DNA from: Liopterus haemorrhoidalis
Taxonomy: Eukaryota > Arthropoda > Insecta > Coleoptera > Dytiscidae
Assembly: GCA_963971575.1 (NCBI GenBank)
Contig: OZ020613.1
Location: 49,160,250 to 49,224,249, forward strand
Length of the DNA stretch: 64,000 bases
Direction: 5' to 3'
In this document: piece by piece, positions 54,809 through 64,000 of the stretch
Numbering within the stretch: the first letter of the stretch is position 1
Layout: each line of letters opens with the position of its first letter
Translations under genes and position numbers: made by a program
Notes under the pieces: model-generated
What the model saw: only the letters and a program-made list of their open reading frames with translations
What the model was told of the DNA's origin: nothing
The model's database searches: none

Positions 54809-54828
54809 GTAAGTAAAGCTAGTTCTAA

Positions 54829-55377
54829 GGCACCTACAGACGGAGTGGCAAGTGATGACCAATGTTTACATTTGTTTAGTTCCGCGTATCGTTTGTACAG
54901 ACAACACATTACAAGTCACAACCAACGTAGGTTGGGTTTGGCGCTGGTCGACATTCCCTTCAGAGGCGATATTCAGAGGGTTTAACTAATATTGGTGCAG
55001 ACTTGTATATACATCTAACTATCGTACAGACGATGGGCGCACACCCTCCATAGTACCAATTAAGAGTGTTGTTCTAAAAAGGATGGTTATTGATATATAT
55101 TTTTTTTAATTAAGTCTATCTAAAGTAAAACATTATTTTCCATACTTTTAATCTAATTTAAAAGTAAAAAACAAGGTTGAGGCTGCGATGATACCCTTTT
55201 ATGTACTATTAGACGCCATTTTACAAACATTGACCCATGTTCACTATTTTTCCATTTGGCCAAGGCTGGCGTTTAATCGACATATCGTCTATATGCTATG
55301 CATATAGAAATGTCCCCCAATGTTAAACGTTACGTCCCATATTGGTACCAGCGTTAGACACATCGCCTGTAGGTGCC
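54829..55377. mobile_element. MITE with GGCACCTACAGACGGAGT ends
   Basis: About 550 bp in intron 2 of copy B. The left GGCACCTACAGACGGAGTGG and the right end inverted (GGCACCTACAGGCGATGTG) match through about 20 bp. TAA lies to the left and TTT to the right, so a three-base target is only suggested. Confidence 0.6.
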
Positions 55378-55481
55378 TTTATTCACGCCTTTGTTATTAA
55401 TAAATTTTTATGGTGATCTCAAAATAAAGGTCTAGTAGTCATTAATAAAAGTGGCGGAGTCTGAGTTGATATACTCTAGGA

Positions 55482-56522
55482 CAGCGGTTCCCAATTTTAT
55501 TTTAATGCGGATCCCTTCTAAACTTAATAATATCTTTGAAATTATTTTGCAATCTTCTAATATTAATGCGAGCACCGTTATTTTGTACGTTTGTCATTGC
55601 TGATAGTACTAGGCTAGAATAGTACAATATAATGAGTATTAGTATCAAAAAGATACAATACTTACTGAGTTATATAAAATATTTTCGGATGTTTCGGAAA
55701 CAGCTCAACGATCTGTTTCCGTCTTCAACGATCACGAGAAGTGATAAACTATATCTGACCCCAACCATCCAACCAATAGCAACACACCTATAACCTGGTC
55801 CCACTCTTACAATACCCGATATAAAAACTCGAAGTAAATTGAAATGTTTATCACTTCTCGTGTTCGCTGAAGACCGAAAGAGGTCGTTGAGCAGTTTCTG
55901 AAACGTCCGAAAATATTTTATATAACTCATTAAGTATTATATCTTTTTGATACTAATACTCATTATATTGTACTATTCTAAACTAGTACTATCAGCAATG
56001 GCAAACGTCCAAAATAACGGTGTCCGCTTTCTAAACTTGTTACATATTTTTGGAACCCTTACTAATTTATATTAAATAATAAACCCATGTAAGTTGTTTA
56101 ATGCTTTATTTATAAAACAAAAATCTAAAAATATAAACATAAATCAAATTATTAAAAAGAAAAACAATTACAAGGAAAATTACAGCAAAAGAATCATTTT
56201 TTAATACGATATATTGAGTTTCTTTTTATCCTGTATAACTTTCTTAAGACCTGGCTTAATCGTATATTCTTAACGTATATTCGGCACTGCGTTCCTGCGC
56301 GTTTGTAAAGCGCGTATTCTGAACAAATAAATAAAAACGCGTACATATTAAAAACTATATCAAATACTAATTTCAATATTTTTACTTTAAATTATGAGTT
56401 TGGAAATATATCTTTGTATAAAATTAGTGAATTTCACACGGCTAACCTAACCTAACCTCAATTTTTTTGGCGGAACCCTAGGGTTCCGCGGGGTTTGGCG
56501 GAACACCAATTGGGAATCGGTG
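55482..56522. mobile_element. hAT element in intron 2 of copy B
   Basis: Ends CAGCGGTTCCCAATTTT and (inverted) CACCGATTCCCAATTGG, with CTCTAGGA on both sides (55474-55481, 56523-56530). It holds a 450-bp palindromic MITE (55573-56022). No transposase frame was recognised. Confidence 0.85.
55573..56022. repeat. 450-bp palindromic MITE nested in the hAT element
   Basis: CACCGTTATTTTGTACGTTT on the left recurs inverted at 56022. The arms continue for about 170 bp through GCTGATAGTAC and TCAAAAAGATA to GATCACGAGAAGTGATA. The spacer is about 100 bp. Confidence 0.75.
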
Positions 56523-56570
56523 CTCTAGGACAATTTTTTTCATTGTATGACTATGATCTGTTTATTGCAG

Positions 56571-56717
56571 GAATTAGAAATGCTACAAGCAACATGTATC
56601 GCTATTACGCCAAATCAAACATAATCATTACAGAGGAGATTGACATCAAGTCTGAACCTGCGGATACTATTAAATGTGAAAAAGATGAACTGGAGAGTAC
56701 AGCGTTCACAAACGCCG
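56571..56717 (+). CDS. Zinc-finger gene copy B, exon 3
   Basis: A 147-nt phase-1 exon between acceptor TTTATTGCAG and donor GTCAGT. It encodes NMYRYYAKSNIIITEE, then IDIKSEPADTIKCEKDELES. Homologous to 12654-12803 and 1-133. Open throughout. The following intron is 4.8 kb, filled by the inverted-arm element and a LINE relic. Confidence 0.82.
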
Positions 56718-56724
56718 GTCAGTA

Positions 56725-56900
56725 AGTAATTTCGCACCTACGAACGCGGCAAGCGGCTGTAGTATTTATGCACGTTGCATTTGGAGATTTTGCATCTACT
56801 AAGCAGCTGTAACTCTTATACCCATTTTATTAGGTAAATTCGCATCTAGAAACGTGGAAAACGGTTTTAGTGCTTGTATGCGATAGCTCCCGCACTTTTT
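56725..56900. repeat. Minisatellite relic after exon 3 of copy B
   Basis: TTCGCACCTACGAACGCGGC, then AGCGGCTGTAGTATTTATGC, match the 58-bp repeat of copy A (12285-12545), here in its own gene-relative orientation. Two to three worn units can be made out. Confidence 0.65.
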
Positions 56901-56986
56901 GGCATAATAATAATAATAATTTATTTCTCCATAAAAAGAATACAAAAGAACATTCTGTAGAGAAAAAATTTATATATACAGTGATA

Positions 56987-59900
56987 GGTAGAAGTAGGAA
57001 ATAATTTCACTCAGCTTTTTGGACAAGAAGCGTTTATTTTAACAAAACACAACGTTTCGCCAACAACATTGTTGGCTTCTTCAGGTGCTATAACAATAAC
57101 ATCATGATAGAAAACAATATTGTACAATTAATAACAAAATTTACCTATGTTAGTTAAACGTAGTCATAACAGACTGTACATCAATCATCTCCAAGGATGG
57201 TGAATTGCAGAATACATAGGCATTAATGTGTACTTGAAGAAAACAGACCATAGGAAAAAACAGGAGTAAATTTCAATTAAATATTGAAATATAGTGATCA
57301 AAAATTAGAAACTATTGTTTAAATTTTACAATGCAAAATGAGACAAAATAAACTATATAACTGTCCAATATTAACTTATACATAAATACAATGATATCAA
57401 GTTTTATCGATGCATCAATATGACAGGCTGCGACACTATCCCCCCTAACTACCTGGTACGCACAAATCGACAGAGTTGACAGTGTCCCACCCTGTACAAC
57501 ATAATGCAACAATAACCCCCGAAATCATGAAATTTTCACCACTACCAACTCAGTGGAAGGAACCAAAATGAATCAATTGAGTTTCGGAGCAATCATACAA
57601 TTCAACGTACCAATCCCTCAAAACAATGGTACGTACAAAGTAATGAGATAAAGGTACCTCAAACGGTATATCAAGTCCAAACCCCAAAAAAACCCTTAAG
57701 GATCTCTACATCCAATTTTAAATACAATATGAATTGCAAAAATAATAAATTTTAAACCGGTACAGACACCGGAAAACCCTAACAGTAACAGTTGGAAACC
57801 CAGAAAGATATAGAGTATTAGATCTTAATACAGTCCGACGTACTCAATCCCCAAAATCGATGGTACGCACAAAGATCTTGTGGAGAGAGTACCCCAAACT
57901 GTATATTGGACCCAAAACTCTACTAATCTGGAGAAACCAAACCGAACTGCCTAACACATGTTAAATGATATTACTACGTTAAATTACTAAAATTTTGATT
58001 TTGTGGAGATGGGAGGAAGGAACCACAAGGTAAAATAGGATATTGTTCAAGTTAACTCGCCAAACTCTTCAAAATTCTGAAAAAACAGATTAGAATAAGT
58101 ATAACCTCAAAATGGTACATGTGAACAGAGCACTCCAGAATGCTGTCACTTTAAAAACCAATATGGCGGCTGAGGGGTAAACAAAGATTTTGACATAAGT
58201 GTTTACGTGATATTTTGTGTGTGAATTATGTTCTGTGCGTGATATTCTGTGGTGTTTACATTGGAAAAAACAAAATGCCATCATTTTGTGGTGTAGTAGA
58301 ATGTGGTAGTTGTGGCGGACGTGACCAAGTGAATTTTTATAGATTGCCAGCAGTTTTAAACTTAAAATTTAAAACTGAATTAAACGATTTGTCTGGAGTC
58401 AGACGACAAAAATACTTCTAAAATAGTTGCATAAAAAATAACCTCCAAACAAAACCACAAACTTACCTTTATTAAGTAAAAGCACCCAAAATTTAATACA
58501 AAACAACAAATAGGTTTATATTTTCTGTTAAAATTAACTCGATTTTGTTACAAAAAGGTAATATATTTGAATAAAAATGAAATATAACGGCTAAAAACTA
58601 TGTACTATATCAGTTGTTACTGTTACGGCGAAACACAGAACACACGTGGCGAACCAAACTTTGCTTACCCTCCAGAGACTAACAGCTGATCAGCTGTTTT
58701 GGAGTGCTCTACTGAAATTAAATTCGAGTAATCAACAAAATAAATTACTCACCAAATAGGTACCCCATGTGGAAACAAAACAATTAAAGAATTGTACAAA
58801 TAAACTCAAAAATATCACAGATGTAATAAGATATAAATGAGACCAATGTGGCTCAGACACTTCCAAATCCACAAATGGCGAAAAGTCAGATAGACCACAA
58901 TGCAATCTGCAAAAATGCGGGAAACTCAAACTACAAACTCTCATAAACTGGAAAGAACCACTAGATGTGATTAATGATATTACTGTAACAAGCTGTTAAA
59001 TTTTGAGTATCAGTTTTATAATTGACTGTAGGGATACAGTCCTACAGTCCCTATACAGTCCTACAGTTTTAATTTAACATGTGTTAGGCAGTTCGGTTTG
59101 GTTTCTCCAGATTAGTAGAGTTTTGGGTCCAATATACAGTTTGGGGTACTCTCTCCACAAGATCTTTGTGCGTACCATTGATTTTGGGGATTGAGTACGT
59201 CGGACTGTATTAAGATCTAATACTCTATATCTTTCTGGGTTTCCAACTGTTACTGTTAGGGTTTTCCGGTGTCTGTACCGGTTTAAAATTTATTATTTTT
59301 GCAATTCATATTGTATTTAAAATTGGATGTAGAGATCCTTAAGGGTTTTTTTGGGGTTTGGACTTGATATACCGTTTGAGGTACCTTTATCTCATTACTT
59401 TGTACGTACCATTGTTTTGAGGGATTGGTACGTTGAATTGTATGATTGCTCCGAAACTCAATTAATTCATTTTGGTTCCTTCCACTGAGTTGGTAGTGGT
59501 GAAAATTTCATGATTTCGGGGGTTATTGTTGCATTATGTTGTACAGGGTGGGACACTGTCAACTCTGTCGATTTGTGCGTACCAGGTAGTTAGGGGGGAT
59601 AGTGTCGCAGCCTGTCATATTGATGCATCAATAAAACTTGATATCATTGTATTTATGTATAAGTTAATATTGGACAGTTATATAGTTTATTTTGTCTCAT
59701 TTTGCATTGTAAAATTTAAACAATAGTTTCTAATTTTTGATCACTATATTTCAATATTTAATTGAAATTTACTCCTGTTTTTTCATATGGTCTGTTTTCT
59801 TCAAGTACACATTAATGCCTATGTATTCTGCAATTCACCATCCTTGGAGATGATTGATGTACAGTCTGTTATGACTACGTTTAACTAACATAGGTAAATT

Positions 59901-60084
59901 TTGTTATTAATTGTACAATATTGTTTTCTATCATGATGTTATTGTTATAGCACCTGAAGAAGCCAACAATGTTGTTGGCGAAACGTTGTGTTTTGTTAAA
60001 ATAAACGCTTCTTGTCCAAAAAGCTGAGTGAAATTATTTCCTACTTCTACCTATATTCAAAATTGGACGTTAAATTACTTTCTA
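56987..60084. mobile_element. 3.1-kb element with about 980-bp inverted arms
   Basis: The left arm 56987-57967 and right arm 59072-60051 are nearly identical in inverted orientation; the same 66-residue frame appears in both. A 33-bp tail follows the right arm only. ATATACAGTGATA (13 bp) flanks the whole at 56974-56986 and 60085-60097. Near both outer ends GAAGCCAACAATGTTGTTGG can fold as a hairpin. The 1.1-kb spacer has a THAP exon but no polymerase. A long target duplication plus a one-sided tail recalls Penelope-like elements with inverted terminal repeats. Confidence 0.75.
58275..58421 (+). pseudogene. THAP-domain exon fragment in the spacer
   Basis: ATG 58275, then MPSFCGVVECGSCGGRDQVN and FYRLPA, a good THAP start (C-x4-C, F-x-R-x-P). 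It continues to LSGVRRQKYF and a stop where the conserved Trp would come. No C-x2-H half was found downstream. Its place between two perfect arms suggests that a THAP gene piece was captured by, or belongs to, the element. Confidence 0.6.
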
Positions 60085-60559
60085 ATATACAGTGATATAA
60101 TAAATACAAATACAAATGTTTTTACATTTATCTTAAATATTTCTATAAAATGAAAAAATTATATATCATATATATCTTATTCATTTGATATTATATTAAA
60201 ATATATATTAGTATATGGAAATAATTTGAAATAATATCAATTTTTTAATTTTTATTTTTTATATGTCAACATCAGCCAGGAATTCATTTATACTATAGTA
60301 TGCTTTTGATATAAAGTATGTTTTGATAGTACTTAAAAAAATTTTATCGATACATTTTTTGTTGCAGTATTTAATTTATTATATAATTTAGCTCCCATAT
60401 AGAAGACACTTTTTTCGAATGCTGATGTTGAATGTGTAGGTAATAAAATAATTTCCCTTGGTGCATTGTATTTTGATGTAACAAAATTAAATTTATTTTT
60501 ATTTAAATGAACATATTTGAGAACCGAGTGTATGTAGATGCATGCATAAGTTAATAAGT

Positions 60560-61270
60560 TTTGAGCAATAAATATATTTTAACATGATTGCTTATACTTT
60601 AATTTAAACATAATTCTTATAGCTCTTTTTTGAGTAATAATTTTTTTTATTCCATTCACAGGCAAGGCCCCAAATTTCAATGCAATATTTTATTTTAGAA
60701 TAAAAGTAGCTGAAATAAATAATTTTGAGTATATTACTATTGGTGAACTGAGCAAAATATCTCAGAGCATAACAAACTTTATTAAGAGTACGACTGAGTT
60801 CTTCTATGCGACATTTATAATTCAATTGTTCATCTATCTGAATACCCAAGCACTTCTGAAAGCGTGTTGTTTCAATATTATTGATTTAAGCTGAGACATT
60901 ATCATGATTATAGTTTTCACTATGTTTTAGATTAAAATGAATAATTTTGGTTTTCTTATAATTCAGTTGTATACCATTAAATTCACACCATTGATTGATA
61001 ACATTTATATTTGAGTTAGTTTTATTAATTATTTCGTGTTTGTTCCTACAAAAAATAGTCATATGTGTCATCTGCATAAACGATAAGATTTTTATCATTG
61101 CTACATAAATTATTAGAATAAATTAAATAAAGTAGCGGACCCAAAACCGAACCCTGTGGCACTGATATTTTTTTGAATTTCGGAATTGAAAAATAATCTT
61201 CCTTCATGAATTGAGAAGAAAATTCTGAAATTTTTACAATTTGCTTTCGGTTTTCTAGATATGATTTTAA
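60560..61270 (-). pseudogene. LINE reverse-transcriptase remnant in intron 3 of copy B
   Basis: Minus-strand reading from 61200: KKISVPQGSVLGPLLYLIYS, then YADDT (active site, near 61075), then CEFNGIQLNYKKTKIIHFN, then MGIQIDEQLNYKCRIEELSR and KIKYCIEIWG. The order and motifs are those of jockey-type LINE polymerases. A stop and frameshifts split it. No endonuclease part. Confidence 0.8.
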
Positions 61271-61553
61271 AAGATAATGTCAACTTACACAAAATGACTG
61301 CAGTAGTTAAATTGTTGAAACTTTGCTTTATTGATTCACTATGGGCGCCTGTTTTATAGACTATTTATAGCTTTTGTTTAAAATTTATTTTATCTAAAAT
61401 CTATAATTTTGGTGTCGAATCACTCGTGTTTATAATACTACGAAACTCGTTATGAAATTACTATCCAGTTTTTTGAGAATTAGGTTTCTCTTTGCTCATA
61501 ATTTCTCGTAAACCACACTTTTGTCTCATTAATCAATGCAAGTTTATTTGCAG

Positions 61554-62803
61554 CTAGCGGGACATCTTCCAGTGAACCCGATAAGAGTTGTGATTTGTTG
61601 ACCATTAATAAGTGTAAACAACCAGCAACAAAGTCATCACATCTCATTAGACACAAACCAAGACATTCTAGAGAGAAACCCTTCAAATGTGATCAGTGTG
61701 GTAAAGCATTCTCGGATAAATCAAATCTAAGTAAGCACAAACATGTACATTCTGGAGAGAGACCATTTAAATGTGATCAGTGTGATAAAGCATTTCCAGT
61801 CTTATCAAGTCTCGTTAGACACAAACGAGTACATTCTGGGAAGAAACCCTTTAAATGTGATCAGTGTGATAAAGCATTTTTAGAGTCATCACAGCTTACT
61901 AGACACAAAATTATACATTCTGGCGAGAAACCTTTCAAATGTGATCAGTGTGATAAAGCATTTTCAGATGTATCAACTCTAGTTAGTCACAAGCGAGTAC
62001 ACTCTGGAGAGAAACCATACAGTTGTGATCAGTGTGATAAAGCATTTACAGTCTCAAAAAGTCTCATTAAGCACAAACGATTACATAGTGGGGAGAAACC
62101 CTTCAAATGTGATGAGTGTGGCAAGGCATTTTCGAATTCATCAATTCTCAATACTCACAAACTTGTACATTCTGGAGAGAAACCATTTAAATGTGATGAG
62201 TGTGATAAATCATATACACAATCAGTACATCTCCTTTGTCATAAACGCATACATTCTGGAGAGAAGCCATACAGATGTGATCAATGTGGTAATGCATTTT
62301 CAGACGCATCAAATCTTACTAAGCACAAACGTGTACATTCTGGAGAGAGACCATTTAAATGTGATCAATGTGATAAAGCATTTTCCGTGTCATCAAGTCT
62401 CGTTGGACACAAACGAGTACATTCTGGAGAGAAACCCTTTAGATGTGATCAGTGTGCTAAAGAATTTACAGAGTCATCACAACTTAGTAGACACAAAATA
62501 ATACATTCTGGCAAGAAACCTTTCAAATGTAATCAGTGTGATAAAGCATATTCAGATGCATCAAATCTAGCTAGTCACAAGCGAGTACACACTGGAGAGA
62601 GACCCTACAAATGTAATCAGTGTGATAAAGCGTTTTCAGTGCCGTCTAGTCTCATTATTCACAAACTAACACATTCTGGGAAGAAACCATTCAAATGTGA
62701 TCAGTGTGATAAAACATTTTCAGTGTCAGGAAGTTTCATTAGTCACAAACGAACACATTCTGGAGAGAAAATACAACCGATTCAGGCGAGCTGTAAAAAT
62801 TAG
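61554..62803 (+). CDS. Zinc-finger gene copy B, finger exon (exon 4)
   Basis: Starts after acceptor TTTATTTGCAG (AG at 61552-61553) in phase 1 and ends at TAG. A short Ser-rich linker (SGTSSSEPDKSCD) and half a finger (SSHLIRHKPRH) precede 13 regular Cys2-His2 fingers joined by HSGEKPFKC-type linkers; the tail is IQPIQASCKN. Helices include DKSNLSK, ESSQLTR and VSSSLVG. Fingers 1-5 and 8-12 correspond, a period of seven fingers, so the array grew by block duplication differently from copy A. It is expected to bind DNA in the nucleus. All zinc ligands look intact. The exon-1 frame problem is the only lesion seen. Confidence 0.9.
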
Positions 62804-62817
62804 CACAATACAAAAAT

Positions 62818-63343
62818 CTTTTGGATTAAGCGGTTAAAAATCTACAGAGATTCTAGAGCACAGCAGCGACGAAGAAAATGATATTTCGTAAGTTGTTAAT
62901 TGTCTTGAATTTTGGACAATTTATCATGTTATGACGAAGAATGGAGATTGTGAGGACGCAATTGTCGAAGATAATATCAAAATTTGGAGGAACCCGACGA
63001 CAGTGATGATGATCTACCTGTGCCCGTTACTTGCCGTGAAGCAAAACAATGTATTGATGGATTACAGCGATATTTTATGCAAGATGGATATGACGGGAGC
63101 CCATATCAGCATTAAATATTTAAAAAAACCACTTTGGAGGAAATTTTGCAGAATAAATAATTTAATTTAAGTTATAACATTATTTTTCTTTCAGAATTTA
63201 TATTATTTTTTATTATGTAGTGCGCATATAATTTTTTAATATGTATGTATACGTATAATTTTGTGCAATTTATTAAATGACCTTAAATGAACTTTGGATA
63301 ATTCGGCCAGCCGCTTAATCGGGACAAAATGTACTAGTACCGA
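62818..63343 (+). mobile_element. Tigger/pogo remnant downstream of copy B
   Basis: The right end, read inverted, is TGTCCCGATTAAGCGGCTGG, then CCGAATTATCCA. A worn left end (TTGGATTAAGCGGTTAAAAA) is at about 62821. Inside is a short C-terminal transposase frame (62981-63115). Confidence 0.55.
62981..63115 (+). pseudogene. Tigger-type transposase C-terminal relic
   Basis: Frame EEPDDSDDDLPVPVTCREA, then KQCIDGLQRYFMQDGYD, resembles the acidic linker and helical tail after the DDE domain of Tigger/jerky-type proteins. The longer frame at 62931-63170 is in a different register. Confidence 0.5.
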
Positions 63344-63480
63344 TTAGTGTTGTACATCGAAGGCAAACATCGCTGTTTAACATCGGCGCTGACTATCGAT
63401 GTTGAAAAAACATCGATGTTTCCGATACATCGATGTTTTATTTATATTAAAAAAAGCTATGTATTTATATTATATAGGTT
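63344..63480. repeat. Sequence rich in CATCGATGTTT palindromes
   Basis: TAGTGTTGTACATCGA begins a stretch with ACATCGATGTT and related palindromes about every 20-30 bp. It resembles the end of a hAT-type element. The other end is not visible and may lie beyond the window. Confidence 0.4.
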
Positions 63481-63769
63481 TTATTTATTAATGTAAAGAT
63501 AAAATACGAAAAAAAGTAACATATAACACACAAAAAGCATTTATTTATTAGATTTTTAAATAGTAATATTCTTTTTTAATAGTAATTAATTTCACATTAA
63601 AATTATTATACCCAATATAATAATTCTAATTTGTACCTACTATTTTTACATTTCTAAAATGAAATATTGCATTTTATTATAATACTAATATAGTAATCTT
63701 AATGTTAATTTTATATTATTTAACATAACGTTATAGATACACATTTTTTTTTACTTTTTTAAGTTGAAA

Positions 63770-63953
63770 TAAAGTTTGTTCCTTTGGTTTAGGCGGAACT
63801 AGACTTGCAATTCTAGTTACTTTAACCGATTGATCGAAGCTTTTGATAATTTTGTTCAAGAAAAGCCAACTTCAATATATAAAAAAATAGTTAATGACAA
63901 TTTACAAAAATGTAAATTCCGGTTAGTTCCGCCTAATCGTTTGGAATAGACTG
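63770..63953. mobile_element. Worn Tc1-like MITE, relative of 31714-32121
   Basis: The right end, inverted, reads CAGTCTATTCCAAACGATTA. The left TTTGTTCCTTTGGTTTAGGC is its partner. GGCGGAACTAGA and GCAATTCTAGTTAC match the complete copy. TA follows the right end. Confidence 0.65.
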
Positions 63954-64000
63954 TACATATTACATTTTTTTCTAACACTAATATAGCAATCCTAATATTA

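Noticed and set aside
57312..57512. 66-residue frame found twice (57312-57512 minus and 59526-59726 plus)
   Set aside because: Identity is due to the inverted arms; no domain and no sign of a gene.
59950..60020. Possible hammerhead ribozyme (CTGAAGA ... hairpin ... GAAAC) in the arms of the 57-60 kb element
   Set aside because: The core resembles CUGANGA...GAAA, but there is an extra A before helix II, the helix III partner ends in C where U is required, and no helix I pairing was found.

Overview
The window looks like AT-rich, repeat-dense, intron-bearing insect DNA. It holds Cys2-His2 zinc-finger genes with GT-AG introns, many insect-type DNA transposons (hAT, mariner DD34D and DD41D, Tigger/pogo, P-element/THAP, Harbinger-like), Ty3/gypsy LTR retrotransposons, LINE remnants, and short runs of TTAGG, the telomere motif of most non-dipteran insects. 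I could not name the species. I saw no rRNA, tRNA or CRISPR array.

Host genes: three copies of one zinc-finger gene cassette, each with short acidic exons joined in phase 1 and then one long finger exon. Copy C (minus, 1-1646, finger exon beyond the left edge) has a stop codon in exon 1. Copy A (minus, 13405 to 8743) reads open through four exons, giving a predicted 517-residue protein with 11 regular fingers. Copy B (plus, 54376 to 62803) has 13 regular fingers, but an 8-bp deletion at the end of exon 1 means that only retention of intron 1 keeps the frame. A and B point in opposite directions and share upstream sequence and an intronic minisatellite, so all three arose by segmental duplication.

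Left part (1-19247): copies C and A, broken up by hAT MITEs, a nested hAT pair (3847-5076), near-perfect palindromes (5531-6533), a gypsy integrase fragment, LINE remnants, a Tigger relic and a 118-bp tandem array.

Centre (19248-47515): one hAT element with matching 8-bp target duplications (ATAATAAG) at both ends is split by about 27.4 kb of nested insertions. From left to right these are: two copies of a THAP fragment; a tail-to-tail pair of DNA elements separated and flanked by the same octamer ATTTAGTA, the second carrying a Tigger element, a gypsy-type LTR element (27229-31674) and a Tc1-like MITE; a degenerate P-element/THAP9-type transposase gene interrupted by a DD41D mariner and by a second LTR element (36201-40347); and a higher-order repeat rich in CCCCTTTAGGGG palindromes (42350-46146). 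The two LTR elements have LTR pairs that read as identical, so both are young. One has lost its integrase core, the other the catalytic core of its reverse transcriptase.

Right part (47516-64000): another hAT copy with a short DD41D element inside, MITEs, LINE relics, copy B, a 3.1-kb element with about 980-bp inverted arms and a 13-bp target duplication (56974-60097), and Tigger and Tc1-like remnants. Most coding potential outside copies A and B is decayed transposon sequence.
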